Source of the DNA: Candidatus Leptofilum proximum
GTDB taxonomy: Bacteria; Chloroflexota; Anaerolineae; Promineifilales; Promineifilaceae
Assembly: GCA_016710325.1 (NCBI GenBank)
Contig: JADJXK010000001.1
Span: 806,001 to 870,000, forward strand
Direction: 5' to 3'
DNA length: 64,000 nt
The position numbers were made by a program, and so were the translations under genes. Below the pieces are notes generated by a model. The model was not told where the DNA came from, made no database searches, and worked only from the letters and a program-made list of their open reading frames with translations. Of the stretch, positions 25,230-33,880 are shown piece by piece; position 1 is the stretch's first letter, and each line of letters opens with the position of its first letter.

Positions 25230-27203
25230 TAGATCAATCTCAAACAGATTCCACAGCTCCGAATTTTGCGTACTGTCCAGGCCAAAGTTAAGCACTTCGG
25301 GCCGGACCACGGCCAGCTTTACACGGGGAAACAGCGGCAGCGAAGGCAGTTCCTCGGCAAAGATGCGCCAGGCGGCTTGATGGGCTGCCACATATTCCGG
25401 TGATCCCCAAAACGCCGGCTGCGCCTGCTGGCATGCCGCGTCGAATGATTCATTGGACCAACCCGTGACGTTCAAGTCGCCGACTGCGCCGTCTGCACCA
25501 TAAATCTGCCTGGACAGCCAATGGTGACAGGGTGGTTCTGTGCTGCTGTTCCAGGCAAACAGGGCTACGTCAAACTGGCGGCCGAACAGTGGGCCTTCAG
25601 CAGCAAAAAACGCGTCAGGCGGGAGACTGACTGTATCAGCCTGTACCCCGCACTCTAGCCAGTTTTCGGCGATAACGGCCGTCATCGCCTGCCGCAATTC
25701 TCCACCCAAGCTGGTCATCAGCTCAATGGCAAACGGCGTGCCGCTGGCCGGGTCTTCACGAATGCCGTCGCCATCGCTGTCCAGATAGCCTACCTCGTCC
25801 AGCAGCGCGTTGGCCGCTGTCACGTCGTAGGGCCACGCGGCCGTATCCGCCGGGCGCAGCGGATGATCGGGCGAGGCGTAGCTGTCCCACACTTCAGACT
25901 GGCCGTACATCGTTTGCTCCATCAGACCCTGCCGGTCGGTGCACAGCGCCAGCGCCTGCCGCACTCGCACATCCTGGAACCAATCGGGACGGCCGTTACC
26001 ATCCCCATATTGGCCAGACGAATCAACACCAAATGCCAAATGCTCAAAGATTGTGCCTGGCTGAATATGGGTCTGTAAAAGGCCCGTATCATTCGCCTCG
26101 GTAAAAAATGGAAGCTGGCCTGGATCTAATGCACTTTGGGCGATAATGCGGCAAGGTCCGGAAAGCAAAGGGCCAACAATCCCATCAACATCCGGATAAT
26201 ACTGAAAAGTCAAGTTATCTAATTTTGGCAATCCTTCCTCTGCCCGGTAATAGTAAGGATTGGCGGACAGCTGAATCATGTCTCCTGGTAGCCATTCAGT
26301 AACAACAAACGGACCGCTGCTTAACGGCCGTCGCACCGCCTCAGGCAGTTCAGGCAGCATGTTGACATCGTACTTGCTCAGCTGGTGTTCTGGCAGCGGC
26401 GTCCAGACGTTCAAAAAGTAGGTTTGGTCCAACCAGCCCGGCAGCCCCGTCCAGCGCAGCGATAGGTCGCCGGTGGCTTCGTAGCTGGCGGTGCGCTCCG
26501 TGCGGGTGGTATCCACCGTGGTGAATGGCACCTGCACCGTGCGGTTCACGGCAAAGCTGAACACGGAATCGGCTGCGCTCACCGGCGTACCGTCGGACCA
26601 CACCATCGGCTTGAGCGTGAAATCGACCACCAGCTGGCTCATTTCCAGCGGCGTGCCGTCAAACGTCACGCGCTCCCCAGCGGCGTTTAGCACGTCTACA
26701 CCCTCGGCCAGCGTCACCACTTCGTCATCGGCCGACAGCACCGTATCGCCCGCCTGCACGGTGACGGTTTGCAGGACGGCGTCACCATCGTCCAGGCTGG
26801 GCAGCTTTTCGAGGCCCTGCGCCTGGTAGCCGTAATCCAGCTGCGTCACCAGGTTCTCATAGATGGCGTGATGAATGTTCTGTTTATCCAGCATGTAGCC
26901 ACTGTACAAAAAAAGCGAATCGGGTTCAGCCGCCTGGCAGATTACCAGCTCTTTTGGTTCTGCTTCGGGCGGCGCAGGCGTCCCCAGCACCGCTTCGGGC
27001 GTTTCCTCGACAACCTCCGTCACCACCACTTCCGTCGCCCGCAGAAACAAATCGCGCGAGACAACGGGCACACCTTCTTGCGCCACGGCCGTTTCCACCA
27101 CCACAACCTCACGCGTGACTTCCACTTCCACGACGGGCTCAGTACACGCTGCGCCGATGACACTCAACAAGCAAACCAGCCACAACCACCAATTATGTTT
27201 CAT
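25209..27203 (-). CDS. ABC transporter substrate-binding lipoprotein, oligopeptide type (SBP_bac_5)
   Basis: 664 residues from the ATG at 27203 (MKHNWWLWLVCLLS); the upstream in-frame extension to 27269 runs through a hairpin and is rejected. A lipoprotein signal with lipobox VIGAAC anchors it outside the membrane. The mature domain is DppA/OppA-like: LSSGPFVVTEWLPGDMIQLSANPYYYR and VRQALALCTDRQGLMEQTMYG are family-typical. It should capture peptides or similar solutes for an ABC importer, but no permease or ATPase gene is adjacent. The C-terminal tail VGQVGQ is read from the palindrome at 25,184-25,229. Confidence 0.9.
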   Translation of the reverse strand: MKHNWWLWLVCLLSVIGAACTEPVVEVEVTREVVVVETAVAQEGVPVVSRDLFLRATEVVVTEVVEETPEAVLGTPAPPEAEPKELVICQAAEPDSLFLYSGYMLDKQNIHHAIYENLVTQLDYGYQAQGLEKLPSLDDGDAVLQTVTVQAGDTVLSADDEVVTLAEGVDVLNAAGERVTFDGTPLEMSQLVVDFTLKPMVWSDGTPVSAADSVFSFAVNRTVQVPFTTVDTTRTERTASYEATGDLSLRWTGLPGWLDQTYFLNVWTPLPEHQLSKYDVNMLPELPEAVRRPLSSGPFVVTEWLPGDMIQLSANPYYYRAEEGLPKLDNLTFQYYPDVDGIVGPLLSGPCRIIAQSALDPGQLPFFTEANDTGLLQTHIQPGTIFEHLAFGVDSSGQYGDGNGRPDWFQDVRVRQALALCTDRQGLMEQTMYGQSEVWDSYASPDHPLRPADTAAWPYDVTAANALLDEVGYLDSDGDGIREDPASGTPFAIELMTSLGGELRQAMTAVIAENWLECGVQADTVSLPPDAFFAAEGPLFGRQFDVALFAWNSSTEPPCHHWLSRQIYGADGAVGDLNVTGWSNESFDAACQQAQPAFWGSPEYVAAHQAAWRIFAEELPSLPLFPRVKLAVVRPEVLNFGLDSTQNSELWNLFEIDLVGQVGQ

Positions 27204-27219
27204 GGGTCTTCTCCCTCTC

Positions 27220-27252
27220 AGATTGGACCAATCTTCGAGATTGGTCCAATCT
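27220..27252. repeat. Hairpin agattggaccaatct...agattggtccaatct in a divergent 5' region
   Basis: Two 15-base arms (27,220-27,234 and 27,238-27,252) lie 17 bp before the start codon of the minus-strand binding-protein gene and about 100 bp before the divergent methyltransferase. This is unlike most family members, which sit at gene ends, so it could affect leader RNA. Confidence 0.7.
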
Positions 27253-27348
27253 CTTCGCGCTCTTTGCATGCTTTGCGGTTCAAAGTATTATAACGGTCGT
27301 CGCCAAACCCAGTTGTTGTTTTGCCGCAGCCGGGGTACAGTTCGCCCC

Positions 27349-27882
27349 ATGAAACCACTCATCGGCACAGACCTCAAGCGCTTTTTGCGCGATTACCGGC
27401 GGCAGCACCAGCCTGATTTTGACATCGTGGGGCTGCTGCAAAGCGTGGAGTACCCGGCGAACGTCGGCTCGATCTTCCGCGTGGCCGATGGGGCCAACCT
27501 GACGGAGCTGGTGCTGACGGGCGTCACCCCCACGCCGCCCAACCCTACGATTGACAAGGTCGGCCGTTTTAAAAGCCTGCGCATCCCCTGGCGCTACGAG
27601 AAAGATGCCGTGCCCGCGCTGCAACAGCTCAAAGCATCTGGCTACACGATTGTGGCGGTGGAATTGACGGATACGGCCGTTCCCTACCACACCTTCACCT
27701 ACCCGCAAAAAACCTGCCTGGTGGTGGGCCACGAAGACCACGGCGTGACCAAAACAACGTTGGCCGGGTGTGATGCGGCCGTTTTCCTGCCCATGTACGG
27801 CAAAGGCCAATCCCTCAACGTGCACGTCGCCTTCAGCATCGTGCTCTACCACATCCTGCACCAAACAGCCCATGAAACGTGA
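27349..27882 (+). CDS. SpoU/TrmH-family RNA 2'-O-methyltransferase
   Basis: 177 residues from ATG 27349 (MKPLIGTDLKRFL). The knot-type SPOUT motifs are VEYPANVGSIFRVADGANLTELVLTG (motif 1), CLVVGHEDHGVTK (motif 2) and AVFLPMYGKGQSLNVHVAFSIVLYHIL (motif 3). It should 2'-O-methylate a tRNA or rRNA ribose using SAM. The substrate cannot be assigned. The stop codon TGA at 27,880-27,882 is inside the GTGAAACG repeat that follows. Confidence 0.9.
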   Translation: MKPLIGTDLKRFLRDYRRQHQPDFDIVGLLQSVEYPANVGSIFRVADGANLTELVLTGVTPTPPNPTIDKVGRFKSLRIPWRYEKDAVPALQQLKASGYTIVAVELTDTAVPYHTFTYPQKTCLVVGHEDHGVTKTTLAGCDAAVFLPMYGKGQSLNVHVAFSIVLYHILHQTAHET

Positions 27883-27932
27883 AACGAGAAACGTGACCAG
27901 CGGCAAATCACGTTTCCCGTTTCACGTTTCAC
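27873..27932. repeat. GTGAAACGAGAAACGTGA hairpin at gene end
   Basis: tgaaacgtgaaacgagaaacgtga pairs with tcacgtttcccgtttcacgtttcacg. It contains the upstream stop codon and ends 35 bp before the next start. Confidence 0.75.
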
Positions 27933-27966
27933 GCAAACTACACGTCCTTTGCGGCAAAAAACAACG

Positions 27967-28635
27967 ATGACCAAACGCAAACACCAGCGCGAAAAAGCCC
28001 GGCTTTTCCAGGCGCTTACCGAACAAACCCAGGGCAGCACCGACCACGACGCACCCATCCCCGAGCAGGCATTGGCCAACTTGCCCGGCTTGACGGCGCA
28101 TACCCCATCGGGCAGCCTGCCCAAGATGAAGAAGTTTCGCTTTCAGCTGATGCACGAGTGGATTTTGCACCGCCTGCCGCCGGGCCGCGTGGCCGACGTG
28201 GGCGGCGGCAAGGGGCTGCTGGCCTACCTGCTGCAGCAAAGCGGCTGGCAGGCCACCGTCATCGATCCGGTGGCGCAGGCGCTGCCAGACAAGTACAAAG
28301 ACCTTACACTCAACCGGCGCGTCAAAATTGGTGCGGCCGAGTCGGTGCCGCACCTCACCCAACCCTTTGCCCCGGCAATGGCGGAGCAGTTTGACCTGCT
28401 GGTGTCGATGCACGCCCACGGCTGCAACGTGCAGCTCATCGACGTGGCGGCCACAGGGCAGCAAAAAGTGATTTTGCTGCCCTGCTGCATCATTCAGGAA
28501 CCGCTGCTGCCCGCCCCCGGCCAGCATTGGATTGCCTGCCTGGTAGAGTATGCCCTGGCCAAAAATCTCACCGTCGAGCCGTTTCGCCTCAACTTTCGCG
28601 GGCAAAACATTGGCCTGTACATCCACACCGCCTAG
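27967..28635 (+). CDS. Class I SAM-dependent methyltransferase-like protein
   Basis: 222 residues from ATG 27967 (MTKRKHQREKARLFQAL). GRVADVGGGKGLLAYLLQQSGWQATVIDP is a clear SAM-binding motif I plus the acidic end of strand 2. VSMHAHGCNVQLIDVA resembles the H-x-C-x-x-x region of methyltransferases in the DUF2431 / Rossmann group. KVILLPCCIIQEP supports the same fold. The substrate is unknown. It is co-directional with the RNA methyltransferase 84 bp upstream, suggesting an RNA role, but this is inference. Confidence 0.7.
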   Translation: MTKRKHQREKARLFQALTEQTQGSTDHDAPIPEQALANLPGLTAHTPSGSLPKMKKFRFQLMHEWILHRLPPGRVADVGGGKGLLAYLLQQSGWQATVIDPVAQALPDKYKDLTLNRRVKIGAAESVPHLTQPFAPAMAEQFDLLVSMHAHGCNVQLIDVAATGQQKVILLPCCIIQEPLLPAPGQHWIACLVEYALAKNLTVEPFRLNFRGQNIGLYIHTA

Positions 28636-28754
28636 TGTCCCGTACGAGGGCGCGAAGCGCCGAGGCGCTGCCCTAGACCAGCGAAAGCTTACTGGTGTCC
28701 CGGAGAACGTCCCCTGTTGACCGGCTTTGATGCTAAAAACTGATAATCCCCAGC

Positions 28755-30011
28755 CTATAAGGTGACGGCCGTTCCTTGCACCGCATCTTTGACCCGCAGC
28801 GGCTGCCAACGGCCGTAGGTCAATGAGCGCCACAGCCATTCAGCTGGCCCAAAACGGAAGCGGCGCAGCCACAGAGTGGAAAGTGTTAGCTGCACCGCCC
28901 AAATGGCCAGGACGATGAGCAGCTGCCCGGTACGTTCCACCTGGCCAAACAGCCCCAGTCCGTGACCGTAAAAAATAAATGTGGCGGCGATAGTCTGGAA
29001 AAGATAGTTGCTCAACGCAGTGCGGCCGACGGCGGCCAACGGCCGTATCACCTGCGGCCAGCGCCCTGACTTCGCCACCAGCATGACGAGAGCAATGTAG
29101 CCAAGGCTGACCCCCAGGCTGCCCCAATAGTTAAACTGGGAGCCCACAAACCGGGAATATTCCAGCGTCCAGCCCGCCGCAAAGTTGCGCACCAGCCCCA
29201 GGCTCACCAGCGGGAAACCCAGGCCAAACCCGGCAATCAGCAAGCTGCGATAAAACCGGGTGGAGCACTCGGCCGTCAACACCCCCAGCTTAAAGAGCGC
29301 CATGCCCAGCAGCATCAGCCCGCCAGCGCGCCAGCCACCCCAGAACAGGAAGGCGAGCGTTTGCATTTCCACAGACGCTGGCACGCGATGCGCAAGTTGT
29401 TCCAACCAGCTGCTTTGGTAAACGGCGGTTTCCCAGGCAATTTCCTCAGCACCAGGCAGCCAATCTGCCTGGAAGTCAGCCACAAGCTCGGGCGGAAAAT
29501 TGGCCAGCGTGCCCAGCATGCCCAGCTGCAGCAGCGTCGATACGCTAAATGCCGCAATCCCCAGGCCAATCAACCATCGCGGCGACAGCTTGCGGAACCA
29601 ATAAACGACCATTGCCACCAGCGCATACGTCACCAAAATGTCGCCATACCAGAGCAGGTAGGCGTGAATCAGCCCGATAACCAGCAGCCAAAAAGTCCGT
29701 TTGTAATGAAGCCCCGCCGAGCGCTGGTTATTCTCCTCCACCTTCGTCGTGATGAGCACAATGCCCGCACCATACAAAATGGAAAAAATGGTCATGAATT
29801 TGCTGTCGGCAAAAAGGTGGCTCAGAATCCATACCCATCGGTTCAGGCCGGTAAAATCGCCATAGGCCGTGGGATTAAAGTAAGCGGCTTCCGGCATGGC
29901 AAAACTTTGGATGTTCATTATTAAAATGCCGAGCAGGGCAAACCCGCGCAAAAAGTCTAGCGCCACAATCCGTTCCTGCGGCATGACCGGTTTGTTTGTA
30001 TTTTGTACCAT
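28755..30011 (-). CDS. DUF418-domain membrane protein
   Basis: 418 residues with about nine membrane helices. RIVALDFLRGFALLGILIMNIQSFAMPEAAY at the N-terminus is the DUF418 signature (as in Bacillus YeiB/YxaH-like proteins), and the C-terminal GRTALSNYLFQTI and GPAEWLWRSLTYGRWQPLR close the domain. The biochemical function is unknown and transport or acyl transfer has been suggested for relatives. A promoter-proximal gap of about 220 bp upstream holds only the hairpin at 30,149-30,197. Confidence 0.85.
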   Translation of the reverse strand: MVQNTNKPVMPQERIVALDFLRGFALLGILIMNIQSFAMPEAAYFNPTAYGDFTGLNRWVWILSHLFADSKFMTIFSILYGAGIVLITTKVEENNQRSAGLHYKRTFWLLVIGLIHAYLLWYGDILVTYALVAMVVYWFRKLSPRWLIGLGIAAFSVSTLLQLGMLGTLANFPPELVADFQADWLPGAEEIAWETAVYQSSWLEQLAHRVPASVEMQTLAFLFWGGWRAGGLMLLGMALFKLGVLTAECSTRFYRSLLIAGFGLGFPLVSLGLVRNFAAGWTLEYSRFVGSQFNYWGSLGVSLGYIALVMLVAKSGRWPQVIRPLAAVGRTALSNYLFQTIAATFIFYGHGLGLFGQVERTGQLLIVLAIWAVQLTLSTLWLRRFRFGPAEWLWRSLTYGRWQPLRVKDAVQGTAVTL

Positions 30012-30148
30012 TTCAACTCCTGTTTTATTTGTTCAATAAGTTGATGGCACTTTACCAGTTGCGGTTATCGGCTGGATGTGCAGCAAGTCATGTTGGGGGT
30101 CATGATAAGGTCATGATTATCCGTTGGGGATGCGCAAAGAGGCAAGAT

Positions 30149-30197
30149 GCGTGAAACGTGAAGAGAAGAGATATTCACGTTTCACGCATCACGTTTC
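30149..30197. repeat. GCGTGAAACGTGA hairpin
   Basis: tgcgtgaaacgtgaagagaag pairs with atattcacgtttcacgcat, followed by another acgtttc copy. It lies downstream of the minus-strand HAD gene end (30,230) and upstream of the DUF418 gene, so it may terminate the former. Confidence 0.65.
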
Positions 30198-30229
30198 AAC
30201 CAGGCCTCGCAAAATCGTAAAAGCCGATT

Positions 30230-30910
30230 TTATCCAAACAGCTTGGTTAAATCGGCCGTACTGGGGAGGATGACGTGCGCCCCCGCCTGGCGCAGCTCAT
30301 GCTCGCGGCCAAAGCCGCACAGCACCCCAACGCGCCACGCCCCCGCCCGCTGCGCCGAGTGCATGTCCACTGAAGTGTCGCCAACCATCACACAAGCGGT
30401 AACGGGCAGGTTAAGCTGCCGGGCAGCCTCCAGAACTGGCGATGGGTGCGGCTTGAGGCGGCGCGTATCCTGCGAGCCAATGGTCACCTCAAAGCGGGAA
30501 GCAATATCGGGGAACTGGGCCAGGAAGCCTTCGATCTGGTGGCGGCTGCGGGTGGTGACAATGCCCAGACGGTACCGCGGCGGCAGGGCGTGCAGCATTT
30601 TCAGCACGCCGGGAATCACCTCAAAATTGGTGATGAATGGATCTTTGCGCCGCGACAGCCGCCAGCGGGTGAGCCACTTGAGCGGCTCGTCCAGGTGGAG
30701 TTTGTCGGCCAGGGTGATGAGGGCGTTGGCGGGGGACTCAATCTGCATAAGCAGCCAGCGCACGTACTGGGCGGCCTGCTCGCCCAAAATGGGCTGCAAC
30801 CAGCGCGAGATTTTCAACACGGCCTGGTCATCGGTGTCAATCAGCGTCCCGTCCATGTCAAACAAGATCGCCTGGATTTCCTGGAAGGGAATAGGGGTTG
30901 GTTCAGTCAT
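30230..30910 (-). CDS. HAD-superfamily hydrolase (phosphoglycolate phosphatase-like)
   Basis: 226 residues. Motif I ILFDMDGTLIDTDDQ gives the nucleophile aspartate, LGIVTTRSRHQIEGFL is motif II, the lysine lies in RRLKPHPSP, and VMVGDTSVDMHSAQRAG is motif III/IV. An all-helical cap is inserted between motifs I and II. It resembles Gph and PpaX-type phosphatases for small phosphorylated metabolites or pyrophosphate. The substrate cannot be set from sequence. Confidence 0.88.
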   Translation of the reverse strand: MTEPTPIPFQEIQAILFDMDGTLIDTDDQAVLKISRWLQPILGEQAAQYVRWLLMQIESPANALITLADKLHLDEPLKWLTRWRLSRRKDPFITNFEVIPGVLKMLHALPPRYRLGIVTTRSRHQIEGFLAQFPDIASRFEVTIGSQDTRRLKPHPSPVLEAARQLNLPVTACVMVGDTSVDMHSAQRAGAWRVGVLCGFGREHELRQAGAHVILPSTADLTKLFG

Positions 30911-31027
30911 AAGAGCAGAGTGTAATTTTCACTACCGGACACTTTTAAGGAAAGGAAGCAAAACGTGACGTAATAAAAAAACATGGGATAAATTCCTTGA
31001 TTCAGCACAAACCAAAGGAGATATCCC

Positions 31028-31200
31028 ATGGGTGATAACATCTATCGTCGCATAACAGAGAGTTTGAGGCAAATTTATCCGAAACGTTTGACGGGTCGTC
31101 AGGCCAGACATATGAACACGTTAAGACCTGGCGCCATGCGCCTTTGCGTGAGATTCAGCAACAGCTTATTGGTAGGACCTGGGAATTCGCCAATTAGCCT
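31028..31200 (+). pseudogene. Transposase remnant (N-terminal piece)
   Basis: ATG 31028 follows aaaggagat and opens MGDNIYRRITESLRQIYPKRLTGRQARHMNTL, which looks like the start of an IS4-superfamily type transposase (helix plus GRQARHLNTL-like motif). After about 35 residues similarity is lost, and the frame runs into the end of hppA on the other strand. A short inverted repeat catgggata/tatcccatg flanks the leader (30,983-31,031). It is probably the residue of a deleted insertion sequence. Confidence 0.4.
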
Positions 31201-33530
31201 TTGGTTGTGGCTGGCGTTGCCGCACCGGTCAGCACCAATTCTTTTTTGGAGCGGGTAATGGCCCACCACAAAACGGCCAGAATGATGATGACGATAACGG
31301 CCGTCAGCAGCGTCATCTGATCATACTGCACAATAATCGGCGCCAGAATCAGGCTCACGATGTTGACCACCTTGATCATCGGATTTAGCGCGGGGCCAGC
31401 CGTATCCTTTAGCGGATCGCCGACCGTGTCTCCCACCACGCTGGCGTTATGCCGTTCCGAGCCCTTGCCCAGGTTGCGCGCCGGATCGACCACCTCGTCC
31501 TCAATCTTTTTCTTGGCATTGTCCCAGGCGCCACCTGCGTTCGACATGAACACCGCCAGCAGCTGCCCAGACAAAATGATGCCCGCCTGGAAACCGCCCA
31601 GCGCCTCCACGCGCAGCAGCAAACCCACGGCAATCGGCGTTAAGATGGCGATTAAAGCCAGGTTGACCAGATCACGCTGCGCCGCCATCGTGGAAATGGT
31701 CACCGCCCGGCGGTAATCGGGCTTCACCGTGCCTTCCAAAATCCCAGGAATCTTAAACTGTCGCCGTACCTCGGCCACCATCTGGCCCGCCGCGCGACTC
31801 ACCGACTTGATGGCCAGCGAGGAAAACAGCCAGGGCAGTGCCCCGCCCAGCAGCAGGCCAATAAACACCAGCGGCTCGGACACGCGAATGCCCGAAGCCA
31901 GCGCCTCCGGATCAATGCGGGTGACGTCGGTAATGAAGGAGCCAAAGAGGGAAACGGCCGCAATCACCGCTGAACCAATGGCAATGCCCTTGGTAATCGC
32001 CTTGGTCGTGTTCCCCACCGCATCCAGATCGGCCATGATTTGCCGGGCGCCTTCGTCCAGCCCCGCCATCTCGCCAATGCCGTTGGCGTTGTCCACAATT
32101 GGCCCGAAGGAATCCATGGCCACGTTGTTGCCCGTCAGCGTCAACATGCCGATGCCCGTCATGGCCACGCCGTACAGCACAAAGGTGACTTGAATCGCCC
32201 CGGCGGTAAAGGCAGACCCGGCCGCGGCAAATTCCGCCACCGGCATGCCGCTGTAGATAAGAATGGCTGCCCCAATGGTGAGGGCAATCACCACCGCCGA
32301 CCAGACGCTGGATTCATATCCCACGCCCAATCCGGACAGGATGGTTGTGGCCGGACCGCTTTCCGTGCTCTTCTTAATCTCTTCAACCGGTTTGGCGTGT
32401 GACCCGGTGAAGTAATCGGTCAGCCGGTCGATGAGGATGGCCAGGAGGACGCCAGCTGTGGTAGACAGAAACGGCCGCCACCAGCCGCCCGGCACGCCAT
32501 CCATATAAAAGAAGGCCACCAGGCCAAACAGCACCACAGAAATCGCTGCCGAGGTCAGGAAGCCGCGGAAGATCGCCGCCATGGCATCACCACGGCCGTG
32601 TGACTGGCCTTTGACCAAATACGTACCCACGATTGACGCCAGCACGCCAATGCCCCGTACCAGCAGCGGGTACAAAATCCACTCTATGTGCCCGGTGATG
32701 GCCGTCAGGGCAATGCCCAAAATCAGGCCAGACACAATGGTGACCTCATATGACTCAAAGATGTCGGCAGCCATGCCGGCACAGTCGCCCACGTTATCAC
32801 CCACGAGATCGGCAATAACGGCCGCATTTCGCGGATCATCCTCGGCCATGCCCTGTTCCAATTTGCCCACCAGGTCCGCACCCACGTCGGCAGCCTTGGT
32901 GAAGATGCCCCCGCCCACCCGCATGAACAGGGCCAGCAGCGTGCCGCCAAAACCAAAACCCAGCAGCGCATCGGGCGCTGCCTTACCGAAGTAGACAAAC
33001 AAGATGGTGCCGCCAAACAGCCCCAGGCCATCGGTCAGCATCCCGGTGATGGTGCCCGCACGATAGGCAATTTTTAACGCATCGCGAAAGCTGGTTCGGG
33101 CCGCAGCTGCCACCCGCACATTGCCCTGCACCGCCATGCGCATGCCAATCTGCCCCACCGTCAGGGAGAAAGTAGCGCCAAAGATAAAGCCAATGGCCCG
33201 GCCAAGGCCCACAATCAGGCGGATGGTTTCTTCGTCCCGCCCGGCAAAACGTTCCATGGCCTCTGGCGTAGGCTCCACGATATAGACACTCAAAAAGAGC
33301 AAGATTGTGAGTAAAACAATAAAGGGGAGAATGGTGCGCAGCTGGCGCGAAAGGTAAGCGTCTGCCCCCTGCCGTATGGCATCCCATACTTCCTGCATTT
33401 CTGCTGACCCTTTATCCTCGCGCAAAATTTGTCTTCGCAAGAAAACTGCATAACCCAAACCCAGTATCGCGACTGCCAATACCAACCAGATGGCAATTGT
33501 TTCAAACGTTGTTAAGCCCATCGTACCCAT
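31194..33530 (-). CDS. hppA: Membrane-bound proton-translocating pyrophosphatase (K+-independent type)
   Basis: 778 residues and about 16 membrane helices. Pyrophosphate-site motifs are GGGIFTKAADVGADLVGK, EDDPRNAAVIADLVGDNVGDCAGMAADIFESYEV and, near the C-terminus, GDTVGDPLKDTAGPALNPMIKV. It couples hydrolysis of PPi to ion pumping. The GNTTKAITKG motif near residue 507 has lysine where K+-dependent enzymes have alanine, placing it in the K+-independent H+-pumping class. Transcribed alone, it may recover energy from biosynthetic PPi. Confidence 0.95.
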   Translation of the reverse strand: MGTMGLTTFETIAIWLVLAVAILGLGYAVFLRRQILREDKGSAEMQEVWDAIRQGADAYLSRQLRTILPFIVLLTILLFLSVYIVEPTPEAMERFAGRDEETIRLIVGLGRAIGFIFGATFSLTVGQIGMRMAVQGNVRVAAAARTSFRDALKIAYRAGTITGMLTDGLGLFGGTILFVYFGKAAPDALLGFGFGGTLLALFMRVGGGIFTKAADVGADLVGKLEQGMAEDDPRNAAVIADLVGDNVGDCAGMAADIFESYEVTIVSGLILGIALTAITGHIEWILYPLLVRGIGVLASIVGTYLVKGQSHGRGDAMAAIFRGFLTSAAISVVLFGLVAFFYMDGVPGGWWRPFLSTTAGVLLAILIDRLTDYFTGSHAKPVEEIKKSTESGPATTILSGLGVGYESSVWSAVVIALTIGAAILIYSGMPVAEFAAAGSAFTAGAIQVTFVLYGVAMTGIGMLTLTGNNVAMDSFGPIVDNANGIGEMAGLDEGARQIMADLDAVGNTTKAITKGIAIGSAVIAAVSLFGSFITDVTRIDPEALASGIRVSEPLVFIGLLLGGALPWLFSSLAIKSVSRAAGQMVAEVRRQFKIPGILEGTVKPDYRRAVTISTMAAQRDLVNLALIAILTPIAVGLLLRVEALGGFQAGIILSGQLLAVFMSNAGGAWDNAKKKIEDEVVDPARNLGKGSERHNASVVGDTVGDPLKDTAGPALNPMIKVVNIVSLILAPIIVQYDQMTLLTAVIVIIILAVLWWAITRSKKELVLTGAATPATTKG

Positions 33531-33880
33531 AAAGCAAAACCTCCTTTATGCACTAAGTGCCTCTCGTCTGATCCTTCCAGCATTTGGGAGAGCAGAAAAC
33601 AGAGAAGTATGTAATTGGTAAAAAACAGGGGGATGAGCGGTTTGCTTTAGAAGCAGAACCACTCAATCAAGGTTCACATCAGAGGCATTATGTCACAACA
33701 ATCCCAGGGGCAATGAGTAACACAAGTCACGGCAACAGGTGACATCTGTCATTTGCTGAAATCGGGAAGTAGGGACAAGGCATGCCTTGACCCTACTTCC
33801 TGAAATCCCAAAGAGCCAAAGAATAATATGGCACGGCCGTTCGTTGACGCTAGTTTTCCCTCCTCGTATACTCTTCTCCC
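33531..33880. other. Intergenic region, 350 bp, only a hairpin seen
   Basis: Between divergent hppA and the aminotransferase gene. It includes a hairpin at 33,765-33,800 and one ACGGCCGT just before the aminotransferase. No reading frame or RNA gene is recognised. Confidence 0.5.
33765..33800. repeat. Near-perfect palindrome ggaagtagggacaaggcatg...
   Basis: ggaagtagggacaaggca pairs with tgccttgaccctacttcc with a one-base imperfection. The GTAGGG word is shared with the palindrome at 25,184-25,229. Unusually, it lies in a divergent region. Confidence 0.7.
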
